Assembly: GCA_020634885.1 (NCBI GenBank)
Contig: JACKAW010000001.1
Coordinates: forward strand, 620,001-684,000
Source: Anaerolineales bacterium
GTDB taxonomy: Bacteria; Chloroflexota; Anaerolineae; Anaerolineales; Villigracilaceae
Reading direction: 5' to 3'
Length of the DNA stretch: 64,000 bases
Position numbers and translations under genes: made by a program. The notes below the pieces were generated by a model. The model was not told where the DNA came from, did not search any database, and saw only the letters and a list, made by a program, of their open reading frames with translations. The stretch's first letter is position 1, and every line of letters begins with the position of its first letter. Shown in pieces: positions 7,953-17,044 of this stretch.

Positions 7953-9152
7953 TTATTTGATCAGACTTGGCAGAATGGCGTAGAACTCAGTTGCCTTGAC
8001 CATGTCATCGAGGGATACGGAATCTTCGTTCGTGTGCGCGGTTTCTTCATCACCAGGACCAAAGCCAATGGATGGAATGCCCGCCTTGCCTGCCCAGTAA
8101 ATTCCGTTCGTAGAGAAGTTCCATTTGCTGGGTTTTGCTTCAGGCAACCCTACCAACTTGCGGGCTTCCTGTCCGGCGGCTACCAGAGGGTGGTTTTCTT
8201 CGTACGCCCAGGCAGGGAAGTATTTATCCACGGGGAAGACAAAGCCGGTGTAAGAAGGATCGTCGTAGAACAGTTCTTCGAGTTTGACGGTGTCTTTGAA
8301 TTCGGCTGGGATTAAGTCTTCGACCTGTTTCTTCACAGCTTCTTTTGTTTCACCAAAGGTCATGCGGCGGTCAATGTAGATGATGGCTTCATCGGGTACG
8401 GCGTTGATGGATGGGGTTTTGACGTGCATATCGCTGACGGTGATCTTGCCGTGACCGAGGAATTCATGGTCGCCCAATTTTGGCTCAAGATCGCGGATGC
8501 CTGCAATAACCGGCAGTAATTTGTAAATGGCATTATCGCCAAGGTGGTTGCTGGCTGCATGAGCAGATTTGCCCTTGGAAGTGACCTTCATTTCAAGGCG
8601 TCCTTTGTGACCGCGATACACCAGCATTTTGGTCGGTTCGCCAATGACCACAAAATCGGGTTTGATGCCGGGGTCTACTTCTACAAAGGTGTTGGGGGCG
8701 ATACCATCGCACCATTCTTCCATGTTGCCAAAGTAGTAGGCGGTCCAGCCATCCAGCAGACCAAGGTCGCGCGCAATGGCAAGCCCATAGATCATGCCGG
8801 GCGTGGAGCCTTTTTCGTCACAGGCGCCGCGAGCAAAGAGAACGCCATCTTCAACCTTGCCCACAAATGGATCCCATTTCCATGAAGCGGGGTCGCCGAT
8901 ACCAACGGTGTCAATGTGGGAATCAAAAACGATCACTTTCTTGCCGTTGCCGATGCGTCCAATTGTGTTGCCCATCTTATCGTAGCGGACTTCATCGAAG
9001 CCGAGTTTTATCATCTCTTCCTGAATGCGCTTGCCCACTTCGCCGATCTTTGAATCCATTGAAGGAATGGCAACAATTTCACGCATGAATTCAATAATGT
9101 CTTCGCGGGAAGCCTCAACTCGCTTTTGAATTTCCTTGGTTTTATCTGTCAT
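7953..9152 (-). CDS. ygeY: YgeY-type M20 metallopeptidase/deacylase
   Basis: A 399-residue M20-family metallohydrolase. Metal-binding motifs are seen: FDSHIDTVG near residue 76, ARGACDEKGS near 110 with the bridging Asp, NMEEWCDG near 143 with the catalytic Glu, GEPT near 178, and a C-terminal GFGPGDEETAHTNEDS with the last metal His. This matches YgeY of the E. coli ygeW-ygeX-ygeY cluster, implicated in opening late purine-degradation intermediates. Homologous enzymes hydrolyse amide bonds of small N-acyl compounds. The reaction here is inferred. It lies between the GntR regulator and the phosphatase-like gene. Confidence 0.9.
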   Translation of the reverse strand: MTDKTKEIQKRVEASREDIIEFMREIVAIPSMDSKIGEVGKRIQEEMIKLGFDEVRYDKMGNTIGRIGNGKKVIVFDSHIDTVGIGDPASWKWDPFVGKVEDGVLFARGACDEKGSTPGMIYGLAIARDLGLLDGWTAYYFGNMEEWCDGIAPNTFVEVDPGIKPDFVVIGEPTKMLVYRGHKGRLEMKVTSKGKSAHAASNHLGDNAIYKLLPVIAGIRDLEPKLGDHEFLGHGKITVSDMHVKTPSINAVPDEAIIYIDRRMTFGETKEAVKKQVEDLIPAEFKDTVKLEELFYDDPSYTGFVFPVDKYFPAWAYEENHPLVAAGQEARKLVGLPEAKPSKWNFSTNGIYWAGKAGIPSIGFGPGDEETAHTNEDSVSLDDMVKATEFYAILPSLIK

Positions 9153-9215
9153 ATTGTCTCCTATTTGAATGAAAGGCGGGGTTCCACCGCCGTTTGTTTT
9201 GAGTTCATCTACCTT

Positions 9216-9932
9216 TTACCCGTTCCCCACCCGCCTCACAACATGGAAGTGGAAATACCCAGGGATAAAGTAGCTAAAAGAATAATCCACCACTTTGTTC
9301 TCGGCATTAAATAATTGAGCATGAAAATGAAGCAGAACATCGCCGCGCTGAATTTCCAAAGGTTTGGCAACATCTGCCGAAGCGCCAATAGCGCTGATAT
9401 TGGCACGGGAAGAAGTCAACAGATCGCCGCGCTCAAGCAAACAATCCAAAACAGAGCCGTGAAAATCTGCGGGCAGGTCTTTTATATGCAATATTTCTTC
9501 AGGAAGAATATCCACAAGGTATGCCACCGGTCTGCTTTCAGCGCGGATCACACGGCGCACACGAGTTAGCTTGGCATCTTGCGGCACACCCAGCAAAGCG
9601 GATAATTCCTCATCAGCCACTATCGATTCAATGTTCAGATCACTGATGGATACTTCAAGCCCCATGCGTTTGGCAATCGTTTCCAGGCTCTCCAATACCT
9701 CCAAGCCCGAATCAAGAGCCTGAACCTTGCCTACCACAAATGTACCAGAGCCTTGTCTGCGCCGAATCAGTCCTTGTGTTTCAAAAGAGCGCATCGCTTC
9801 GCGCAACGTGGCGCGAGAAACGCCAAGCTGCTTTGCAAGGTCTGGTTCAGAAGGCAGCCTTTGCCCTGCCGGTGTTTTTTTTATTAACTCGGCAAGGTCT
9901 GATTGCAAGCGTTGAAAGGGAAAATTAGCCAT
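9216..9932 (-). CDS. GntR-family transcriptional regulator (HutC/UTRA type)
   Basis: A 238-residue regulator. A winged helix-turn-helix occupies roughly residues 10-70, with the GntR signature LPSEPDLAKQLGVSRATLREAM and the wing RRQGSGTFV. An effector-binding UTRA domain follows from about 85 to the end. The start at 9932 is preferred to an upstream in-frame ATG at 9974, which would overlap the adenine deaminase gene. It sits in the middle of the purine operon, 13 nt after adenine deaminase. It probably represses the operon until a purine or breakdown product binds. The palindromes at 13,596-13,610 and 11,798-11,817 are candidate targets. Confidence 0.92.
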   Translation of the reverse strand: MANFPFQRLQSDLAELIKKTPAGQRLPSEPDLAKQLGVSRATLREAMRSFETQGLIRRRQGSGTFVVGKVQALDSGLEVLESLETIAKRMGLEVSISDLNIESIVADEELSALLGVPQDAKLTRVRRVIRAESRPVAYLVDILPEEILHIKDLPADFHGSVLDCLLERGDLLTSSRANISAIGASADVAKPLEIQRGDVLLHFHAQLFNAENKVVDYSFSYFIPGYFHFHVVRRVGNG

Positions 9933-9945
9933 GATCGTATCTTTC

Positions 9946-11736
9946 TTAATCTTCAAGCACGGGAATAAAGTCAAAACGGGTCACATCAACCAACCCTTTA
10001 TCTGAAATACGCAACTGCGGGATAACCACCAACGCCATCAAACTTAATTGCATGTTCGGGTTATTCAATTCACTACCGCACATCTTAAAACCATCAAGCA
10101 CAGTACCCGCTTTTTTTGCAACAACATCTGCACGTTCGTTCGACATCAACCCGGCAATGGGGAATTCAACCAGCCCAACCACCTTACTGTCCATCACCAC
10201 AACCTGCCCGCCGCCGCAATTTACCAACTCATTTGCCGCGACCGCCATGCTTTCATCATCATTTCCCACCACAATCATATGATGGCTATCATGTGCAACC
10301 GTGGAAGCAATGGCGCATTTCCGTGTGAATTCAAAACCATTGACTAAACCAACCACGACCTTGCCAGTGGCTTTATGGCGCTCTACAAGGGCGATCTTGG
10401 CAATGTCGCGTTTTATATCTGCTTTGACCTCGCCATCCTCAGCCTTGACCTTCAGCTTAAGATGCCGGGTCGGCGCCTGATTTTCGATCACCCCAATGAC
10501 ATTCGCTTCAACTTCGGACCCGTTAGCGGCTCTTGTCCGAAGGACAAAATCTGCCGCTGTGAGTTTCCTCTTCAAGTGAACTGAGTTGGTTGCCCATTTG
10601 GGGTACTTCACAACCGGCAACTCAACCTGCCACTCACCGCCCTTTGCAATCACTTCCCCTTTTGCGATCACCAGGTCGGCTTTGAAATTCATTAGATCGT
10701 CCACCAAAACAACATCAGCCCATCTGCCGGGAGCGATCATGCCCATCTCTTTGGTCAAGCCGAAATGCTCGGCGGTATTGATCGTCATCATCTGGATCGC
10801 TGTCATTGGATTCAAGCCTTCACCAATGGCGTGACGCAAAACCCGATCCATGTGCCCCTCTTCGGTCAGAGTTGCGGCGTGCGAGTCATCGGTGCAGAGA
10901 ATAAAGCGGCGCGAATCCAGCTTCTTTTCGGTAATGGCTTTTACCTGCGCAGCGACATCGAACCATGCTGAACCGTAACGCAACATCGCCTTCATCCCCT
11001 GCCGAACGCGCGCAATTGCATCTTCCATGCGGGTGCCTTCATGGTCATCTTCCGCGCCGCCGGCTACATACCCGTGGAAGGGCAATCCAAGGTCTGGTGA
11101 AGCGTAGTGTCCGCCGATGGTTTTACCCGCCGCATGAGTCGCAGACATTTCATCGAGCATCTTTTTATCGCTCATGAACACGCCGGGGAAGTTCATCATC
11201 TCGCCCAAACCAATGATGCCTTTCCATGTCATTGCTTCGGTGACTTCTTTTGGACCAATCGAAGCGCCTGGAGTTTCCAACCCGGGGGCTGAAGGCACAC
11301 AAGACGGCATTTGCACCCAGACATGAATGGGTTGTTTCTGCGCTTCGTCCACCATCAACTTAACGCCTTTGAGACCGAACACGTTGGCGATCTCGTGCGG
11401 ATCGATAAACATGCCCGTCGTGCCGCGGACCGCCACCGCGCGGACGAATTCCGTCACTGTGACCATGCCCGATTCAACGTGCATGTGTGCATCGAGCAAC
11501 CCCGGCACAAGGTATTTGCCGTTGGCATCTATCAATTTGGTCTTTGCGCCAATCGTATGGCTGGCACCCCGCCCAACAAAAGCGACGCGTCCCTGTACTA
11601 CAGCGATGTCTGTGTTTGGAATAATTTCGCCGGACTGTACACTGACCCATTTACCATTCTTGATCACAAGGTCTGCATGAGCACGCCCCATGGCAACATC
11701 AATGAGAGCGGCGGTCAGTTTTGTGGAAGAGGTCAT
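9946..11736 (-). CDS. ade: Adenine deaminase
   Basis: A 596-residue amidohydrolase converting adenine to hypoxanthine and ammonia. The N-terminal metal motif is LLDAHMHVESG near residue 78, followed by FIDPHEIANV near 112, CTDDSHAATL near 283 and the typical Ade C-terminal HDSHHMIVVGNDDESM near 485. Length agrees with bacterial Ade. It feeds hypoxanthine into the purine pathway. It is preceded by an 80-nt gap carrying a palindrome, which suggests possible separate control, and followed closely by the GntR gene. Confidence 0.97.
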   Translation of the reverse strand: MTSSTKLTAALIDVAMGRAHADLVIKNGKWVSVQSGEIIPNTDIAVVQGRVAFVGRGASHTIGAKTKLIDANGKYLVPGLLDAHMHVESGMVTVTEFVRAVAVRGTTGMFIDPHEIANVFGLKGVKLMVDEAQKQPIHVWVQMPSCVPSAPGLETPGASIGPKEVTEAMTWKGIIGLGEMMNFPGVFMSDKKMLDEMSATHAAGKTIGGHYASPDLGLPFHGYVAGGAEDDHEGTRMEDAIARVRQGMKAMLRYGSAWFDVAAQVKAITEKKLDSRRFILCTDDSHAATLTEEGHMDRVLRHAIGEGLNPMTAIQMMTINTAEHFGLTKEMGMIAPGRWADVVLVDDLMNFKADLVIAKGEVIAKGGEWQVELPVVKYPKWATNSVHLKRKLTAADFVLRTRAANGSEVEANVIGVIENQAPTRHLKLKVKAEDGEVKADIKRDIAKIALVERHKATGKVVVGLVNGFEFTRKCAIASTVAHDSHHMIVVGNDDESMAVAANELVNCGGGQVVVMDSKVVGLVEFPIAGLMSNERADVVAKKAGTVLDGFKMCGSELNNPNMQLSLMALVVIPQLRISDKGLVDVTRFDFIPVLED

Positions 11737-11797
11737 AAATTCTCCTTAATGAGCGCAAGCAATTACTTTTCTCAAGGCGTACAGGATATTGCTAAAC

Positions 11798-11817
11798 AAA
11801 ACATACTGGTATGTTTT
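11798..11817. promoter_or_regulatory. 20-bp palindrome upstream of adenine deaminase
   Basis: AAAACATAC-TG-GTATGTTTT has 9-bp perfect arms and a 2-bp centre, 62 nt upstream of the ade start and touching the stop codon of the upstream membrane-protein gene. The 2-nt centre is too small for a stable RNA loop, so an operator is more likely than a terminator. It differs from the palindrome at the operon promoter, so if both are used, two regulators or two modes are needed. Confidence 0.45.
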
Positions 11818-12148
11818 ACATACCCGCTAAAATCAATTTGAACAAGTAAAAGATCAAATACCCAAGAACCGGCGCCGCCAACACCCAGGAAAAAACCGTA
11901 TCATCCTGCGCTACAGCGTATGCGCCGAGCGCCGGAAACAAGGGCATGAGACGCATGAAGATGCCGCCCCAGTCTGCCCAGGAACCGGAAACAAAGGTAG
12001 CAGGAATGGAAAACAATGCCCCAAAGAACATCATGGAAGGGTCTTTGCGGACAAGCGCAAGCAAGATCAGCATCATTGCTATCCCTGTCACTGCAACGCC
12101 TGATATTCCGTAAGCCAATGTGTAGATCGTATTTGTCACAACACTCAT
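11816..12148 (-). CDS. Small membrane protein of the purine operon
   Basis: A 110-residue, very hydrophobic protein with about four transmembrane segments (near 10-30, 38-52, 60-78 and 85-108) and a short cytoplasmic RKDPS loop. It lies 15 nt after the SsnA-like gene and 79 nt before ade, on the same strand. I do not recognise the family. Its place between two deaminase genes suggests a transport or membrane accessory role, but that is inference. Confidence 0.7.
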   Translation of the reverse strand: MSVVTNTIYTLAYGISGVAVTGIAMMLILLALVRKDPSMMFFGALFSIPATFVSGSWADWGGIFMRLMPLFPALGAYAVAQDDTVFSWVLAAPVLGYLIFYLFKLILAGM

Positions 12149-12163
12149 CTCTAAATCTCTCCT

Positions 12164-13543
12164 TTAACCATTAAGCAGACGTTTTGCTGCTTTATTATGT
12201 TTTTCGATTAACTTGCCTTTATCAACTGTGGCAAGCTGACCTTCTTTCACGATAAACCTGCCGCCAACTACGGTATAGTCCACATTGACGGATTGCCCGA
12301 AAACCACCGCCGAAACGGGATCGTGCATTCCGGTGAATTCCAGCCGGTTCAAATTGACCGCAAAGAAATCGGCGCATTTGCCGGGTTCGAGCGATCCAAT
12401 ATCGTTACGCCCCAAAACTGCCGCACCTCCACGGGTGCCAAGATGCAGGGCTTCTCTTGCCGTCATCAATTTTCGGTTCGGGTCGTTGGAAAGGGAGTAG
12501 CCTGTCATGCCTTCTTTGACACGGGAGACAAGCATGGCATTGCGGACTTCTGCCAGCAGGTGCGAACCATCGTTGGAGGCGGAGCCATCCACGCCCAAGC
12601 CGACGTTCACGCCCGCCTTGCGATATTCCTTGATTGGCGCAATACCGGAAGCAAGGCGCATATTTGAAGTGGGACAATGCGCCACACCGCAATCATGTTT
12701 CGCAAAGACGCTGATCTCTTCATCATTGACCCAGACCGCGTGAGCAAACCAAACGTCATTACCGACCCAGTCCACCTCTTGCATATAACCAACCGGACGG
12801 TGACCGAACATCTGCATACAGAATTGTTCTTCATCTTCGGTTTCGGCTAAGTGCGTGTGCAGATGCACGCCGTATTGCCGCGCTAACTTGGCAGACTGTT
12901 TCATCAAATCTGAGGTGACGCTGAAAGGTGAACACGGCGCGAGTACAACTTGCGTCATCGCGCCGGGGTTGGCGTTGTGGTACTTTTCGATAAGGCGCTG
13001 CGAATCTTTGAGGATGTTCTCTTCGGTATCCACGACGCTATCGGGGGGAAGCCCGCCTTTGGATTCACCGAGGCTCATGGAGCCGCGAGAAGCTTGCAGC
13101 CTGACCCCAACTTCGAGAGCGGCAGCAATTTCATCGTCCAGTTTTGAGCCGTTGGGAAAGAGGTAGAGATGATCTGAGGCGGTGGTGCAGCCCGAGAGGG
13201 CAAGTTCCGAAAGGGCGGTTTGAGTCGAGGTGAAGATGTCATCTGGCTGTAATTTCGCCCAGATCGGGTAAAGTGTTTTGAGCCAGTTGAAAAGATTGGC
13301 ATCTTGTGCGGCAGGGACGGCACGCGTGAGGGTTTGGTAGAAGTGATGGTGCGTGTTGACCAGACCCGGCAGGATGACATGCCCTTTGAGATCAAGGACT
13401 TCATCGGCAGTTTCGGGTAACTGTGAGGTTTGCCCCACCTGTTCGATGAAGCCGTCTCGAATGAAAAGACCACCTTCGGGAATTTCCGTTTGGCGGTCGT
13501 CCATGGTTACGATATACGCGTTTTTGATGAGAAGGGTTGGCAT
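12164..13543 (-). CDS. 8-oxoguanine/guanine deaminase-like amidohydrolase (SsnA group)
   Basis: A 459-residue amidohydrolase of the ATZ/TRZ subgroup. The stretch NTHHHFYQTLTRAVPAAQ near residue 62 is characteristic of 8-oxoguanine deaminases. Later metal and substrate motifs are HLHTHLAETEDEE near 210, FAHAVWVNDEE near 245 and GLGVDGSASNDG near 298. Such enzymes turn 8-oxoguanine into uric acid; close relatives act on guanine or related rings. The start at 13,543 (MPTLLIKNAY) is chosen because the upstream extension to 13,597 runs into the operator. It is the first gene of the operon, 7-8 nt downstream gaps follow, and it lies directly behind the promoter and palindrome at about 13,600. Confidence 0.88.
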   Translation of the reverse strand: MPTLLIKNAYIVTMDDRQTEIPEGGLFIRDGFIEQVGQTSQLPETADEVLDLKGHVILPGLVNTHHHFYQTLTRAVPAAQDANLFNWLKTLYPIWAKLQPDDIFTSTQTALSELALSGCTTASDHLYLFPNGSKLDDEIAAALEVGVRLQASRGSMSLGESKGGLPPDSVVDTEENILKDSQRLIEKYHNANPGAMTQVVLAPCSPFSVTSDLMKQSAKLARQYGVHLHTHLAETEDEEQFCMQMFGHRPVGYMQEVDWVGNDVWFAHAVWVNDEEISVFAKHDCGVAHCPTSNMRLASGIAPIKEYRKAGVNVGLGVDGSASNDGSHLLAEVRNAMLVSRVKEGMTGYSLSNDPNRKLMTAREALHLGTRGGAAVLGRNDIGSLEPGKCADFFAVNLNRLEFTGMHDPVSAVVFGQSVNVDYTVVGGRFIVKEGQLATVDKGKLIEKHNKAAKRLLNG

Positions 13544-13595
13544 TGGATAGTCAGTTCGTTTGAAAGTTGGATGGTTAATTAGTTGACCAGACCAC

Positions 13596-13610
13596 ATTTG
13601 TCTGACAAAT
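13596..13610. promoter_or_regulatory. GntR-type operator at the purine operon start site
   Basis: ATTTGTC-T-GACAAAT is a perfect 7-1-7 palindrome. Its core TTGTCTGACAA fits the GntR/FadR operator pattern TNGTNNNACNA. It starts 3 nt after the predicted -10 hexamer, so it would cover the transcription start, a classic repressor position. The obvious candidate regulator is the GntR gene at 9216-9932. That regulator has a HutC-type sensor domain, so the FadR-style match is suggestive, not proof. Confidence 0.6.
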
Positions 13611-13613
13611 CAG

Positions 13614-13642
13614 AGTGTAGCAAAAAAGGACGCTAATGTCAA
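13614..13642 (-). promoter_or_regulatory. Sigma-70-type promoter of the purine operon
   Basis: On the minus strand a consensus TTGACA (13642-13637) is separated by 17 bp from TACACT (13619-13614). The predicted start is near 13,607, about 65 nt upstream of the SsnA-like gene. No other equally good promoter was seen in the 200 nt upstream region. Confidence 0.7.
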
Positions 13643-13797
13643 TTCGTTTTTTAGAAAATTCATGGTTTTTGTAATATCGGGAAAATCTCAACGTAAGCAG
13701 GAATTTGTTTCCTAAAGATTTACGACCGACTACTAGGATGGATTAATTCGTGTGGGGCGAGACCTTAAAATATAATCAGCTCAAAAGGACACCGCTT

Positions 13798-14607
13798 GTG
13801 ACCATACAAACCGACACCTCTGATACCGCATTACTCTATTCCACCCGTGCCAATATTTGCGACTTATTCCGCCTTATGAGCACGAGCCATCAGCCAGAGC
13901 ATTTTGAAAACAATGGGATCACCCGCTGGCGCTCAGTAGTTCCCCATTCATGGTTCAATGGGCTTATCGCCAATGAACCACCCTCCCCCGCGAGAGAAAA
14001 AGTGCTGGCTGAGTCACTTCAGTATTTTCAAGAAGAGCAAGTGAAGGAGATCACCTTTTGGGTTGACCCTGCCGTCCAACTTTCCGATTGGTCATCTGTC
14101 ATGTCAAAATACGGTTTTGTTTATTCAAAAGATACCCCAGGCATGGCATTGGATTTAAATGAACTCAATACAGAAATTCCCAACGTAGATGGTTTGGAAA
14201 TCCGCGTTGTGGAAGATGTTGAAACATGTAAATTATGGTCAAAGGTATTTACCTTGGGATACGGTCTGCCATCTGCATGGGAAGAGATGGTTTTTAAATC
14301 ATGGGGTGCGTTGGGGTTGGTTTTGCCCATGCGCAACTACCTTGGCTATTTGGATGGAAAGCCAGTCGCAACCTCCTGCCTTTTCCTTGGTGGAGGAGCA
14401 GCAGGAATGTACAGTGTTTCCACTGTACCCGAAGCACGTGGAAAAGGTATCGGTGCGGTTATGACAGTTCACCCGTTACTCGACGCTCGCGAAATGGGTT
14501 ACCGTATCGGAACTTTGCAATCATCGGATATGGGATTCAAAATATATCAAAGACTTGGTTTTCAACACATCTGCCAGATCGAATATTTCCACAAGACCAT
14601 TAAATAA
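13798..14607 (+). CDS. GNAT-family N-acetyltransferase
   Basis: A 269-residue protein from a GTG start with AAGGA 9 nt upstream; an alternative ATG at 13,750 would add 16 residues with no good ribosome site. The C-terminal half holds the GNAT acetyl-CoA motif: YSVSTVPEARGKGIG near residue 205, then LQSSDMGFKIYQRLGF near 245. The N-terminal half looks like a degenerate GNAT-like domain, as in many two-lobed members. The substrate is unknown. It stands alone on the plus strand, divergent from the purine operon. Confidence 0.82.
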   Translation: MTIQTDTSDTALLYSTRANICDLFRLMSTSHQPEHFENNGITRWRSVVPHSWFNGLIANEPPSPAREKVLAESLQYFQEEQVKEITFWVDPAVQLSDWSSVMSKYGFVYSKDTPGMALDLNELNTEIPNVDGLEIRVVEDVETCKLWSKVFTLGYGLPSAWEEMVFKSWGALGLVLPMRNYLGYLDGKPVATSCLFLGGGAAGMYSVSTVPEARGKGIGAVMTVHPLLDAREMGYRIGTLQSSDMGFKIYQRLGFQHICQIEYFHKTIK

Positions 14608-14708
14608 TTTGCCTCCCCACCTTTATGCAGGATTTTTTTATTCCATCCATTGGGTGATTGGGTTGGTGTTTTTTTAGGGGTAGCATAAAAATAAAAAGGA
14701 GTATTTTT

Positions 14709-14966
14709 ATGAAAACCGGAACCTGCCCCAAATGCGGCTCGAACGAAATATTGACCAACCTTGCGCTCAAAGGGAGCGATAGTGTTCAACCCTATGTAAG
14801 CGTCACTGAACCGGAGCCGCCAAACCGTCCCTTTATTTGGGTACCAAAATTTGTACAAAGCGCTTTTCATGCCTGCATCTGTGGAACATGTGGATATACA
14901 GAATTTTACGCAATCAAACATCAGGAGTTGAACGAAGCTCGAAAAAACGGGTTTATTGGAAAATAA
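14709..14966 (+). CDS. Small zinc-ribbon protein
   Basis: An 85-residue protein with an N-terminal CPKCGS knuckle (residues 6-11) and a second pair CGTCGY near residue 59-64, together one zinc ribbon. The region between is Pro-rich. An AAGGAG sits 8 nt upstream of the ATG, so the start is firm. Function unknown; similar small ribbons occur as nucleic-acid or protein-binding modules. Confidence 0.8.
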   Translation: MKTGTCPKCGSNEILTNLALKGSDSVQPYVSVTEPEPPNRPFIWVPKFVQSAFHACICGTCGYTEFYAIKHQELNEARKNGFIGK

Positions 14967-15143
14967 GGAGGGCGCTCAAAGATTTTTAGCGTATCTGCTT
15001 GGCTGTAGCAAAATGGAAATCTCTTTTTGCGGAATTTGCCTTTTTTCGCGCTTTTCGCATGAATGGCTTATGACTTTACTATCACCATGAGCGCCCCGAA
15101 ATTGGTATTTTGATAAAAAGAACATGCGTGCTAAAATCGACAC

Positions 15144-16378
15144 ATGTTAACCCGCCTACAAAAACTTTATCACCAATTCCCTTCCCGTTTCTGGGTCATC
15201 GTCCTCGCCCTTTTTATCGACAGCATCGGCGGGACACTTCTTTTCCCCTTCTTTTCGCTTTACATTACAGAGAAGTTCAACGTCGGCATGACACAAGCCG
15301 GTATGGTGCTTGCCACGTTTTCCATCTTCGGCGTCATCGGCAATATGATCGGCGGCGCACTCACCGACCGCTTTGGGCGCAAAAAGCTCATTCTTTTTGG
15401 TCTTATTTCAGCGCACTCAGCACGCTCACGCTTGGCATGGTCAATTCGTTGGCTGTGCTTTTTCCGCTCGCCGCTTTTATCGGTCTGCTTTCAGATGTGG
15501 CAGGTCCCGCACACCAAGCCATGATGGCGGATATTTTAGATGAAAAACAGCGCCACGAAGGTTTTGGTCTTTTGCGTATCATCCGCAACCTGGCATGGAT
15601 CATCGGACCCAGCATCGGCGGTTTCCTCGCCAATCGCTCATTCATGCTGTTGTTTATTATCGACGCCATTGTGAGTTGCATTGTCGCTGCAATCTTCTTC
15701 CTTTATATGCCAGAGACAAAGCCGCAACACCACGAGGAAGAACACGAACAGCACGAACCGCTATGGAGCACTCTCATCGGGTACAAAGTGGTCATCAAAG
15801 ATTTCGCCTTTATGGCGTTTATCGTTGCCGCCATCCTCATGGGCGCAGTCTACCAGCAAATGTACAACTCCCTGTCTGTATTTTTGCGAGACAGTTATAA
15901 CGTCACCCCGCAGGGATATGGATTCCTCACGACCACCAGCGCCATCACGGTCATTCTTTTTCAATTTTGGGTTTCACGGAATATCAAAGATAAACCACCC
16001 TTTATCATCATGGCGCTCGGCACCTTGTTCTACATGGTCGGGTTCAGCATGTTCGGCTTCGTCTCGGTCTATTGGCTGTTCATGACATCCATTGTCGTCA
16101 TCACCATCGGCGAAATGCTCATCATGCCCACCAGCCAAACCCTTGCAGCCAACTTTGCTCCCGAAGATATGCGCGGACGTTACATGGCGATCTTTGGTCT
16201 CACCTGGTTGCTGCCCTCCACCTTTGCTCCCATGCTTGCCGGTCTCGTTTTGGATAATCTCAACCCCAACCTGCTTTGGTACATCGGCGGGGTTCTTTGT
16301 GCCATTGCCGCCCTTGCTTATTATTTACTGCATATTCGTTTGGGAAAACAGGAACGCTTTCTAGCAACATCTAACTGA
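15144..16378 (+). pseudogene. MFS transporter (DHA1-like) interrupted by a single-base frameshift
   Basis: Frame 1 from 15,144 encodes the first three or four helices, including the MFS loop motif GALTDRFGRKK near residue 76. It leaves frame at about 15,405. From there a second frame continues smoothly to 16,378 with helices 4-12. Adding one T to the TTT at 15,406-15,408 restores a continuous ~411-residue transporter of normal size. The family is that of drug or metabolite efflux proteins (tetracycline/multidrug type); the substrate is unknown. The single lesion in a T-run may be a recent inactivation or an assembly error. Apart from it the coding sequence looks intact. Confidence 0.85.
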
Positions 16379-17044
16379 TCAGGTTTTGCCAGCCTGCTTC
16401 TTCATATATGCATAGCGTGAGATAAGATGAACCCACCAGGGGGATAATTTCGTCTGCACCTTTGCCTGCCTTATTACCTTTCGCATCTCATCTGGACCTG
16501 TGAATGGGTCGAGCAACAGAACCGATCTCCCCACCTCGAACGCTCCGTGCGCATCAGAACCAACCGTGCCAGGGATATTATGTTTTTCGGCAAACGCCTT
16601 CGCCCTCCCATTAAAGCGCGGATCCATGCAACGCGAGTTGAACACTTCAATGGCATCCACGAGCGGGACGATCTCCAACAAATCTGTTTCCAACCAGCCC
16701 CCTTTTCGGTGCGTATCATAAGGGTGACTCACACTGATAAACGCGCCTTGTTCACGCAGAATTTGAATCGTCTTTTGGGGTGTCAGCCCGGCAGGAATTT
16801 CCTCTTGCACGAATGCCGCAAGAATCTCTCCCCGTGTAGTCATAATCTCCTCTCCGACGATGACCAGTTCCGGGTCCAGCTTTTGAGCCGCGACCGCCCC
16901 CACCGTGGAATTATGGTCCGTGATGATGAGGCGGTCAATTCCCTTTTTCCGCGCCGCCCGAATCAAATCTGCGGGGCGGGTCAGGGAATCTTTTGAAGCA
17001 TTTGTATGACTATGGAATTCGAGGGTTAACTTTTTATCTTTCAC
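16379..17044 (-). CDS. PHP-domain phosphoesterase
   Basis: A 221-residue PHP-family metallo-phosphoesterase. Metal motifs are EFHSHTNASKDS near residue 9, ITDHNS near 41, GEEIMTTRGE near 66, SHPYD near 105 and GSDAH near 162. The start codon is GTG at 17,044, lying inside the end of the S24 protease gene with an 11-nt overlap, so the two are coupled. Stand-alone PHP proteins of this size act on nucleotides or small phosphate esters; the substrate is unknown. It converges with the MFS gene, whose stop codon abuts this stop codon. Confidence 0.9.
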   Translation of the reverse strand: MKDKKLTLEFHSHTNASKDSLTRPADLIRAARKKGIDRLIITDHNSTVGAVAAQKLDPELVIVGEEIMTTRGEILAAFVQEEIPAGLTPQKTIQILREQGAFISVSHPYDTHRKGGWLETDLLEIVPLVDAIEVFNSRCMDPRFNGRAKAFAEKHNIPGTVGSDAHGAFEVGRSVLLLDPFTGPDEMRKVIRQAKVQTKLSPWWVHLISRYAYMKKQAGKT

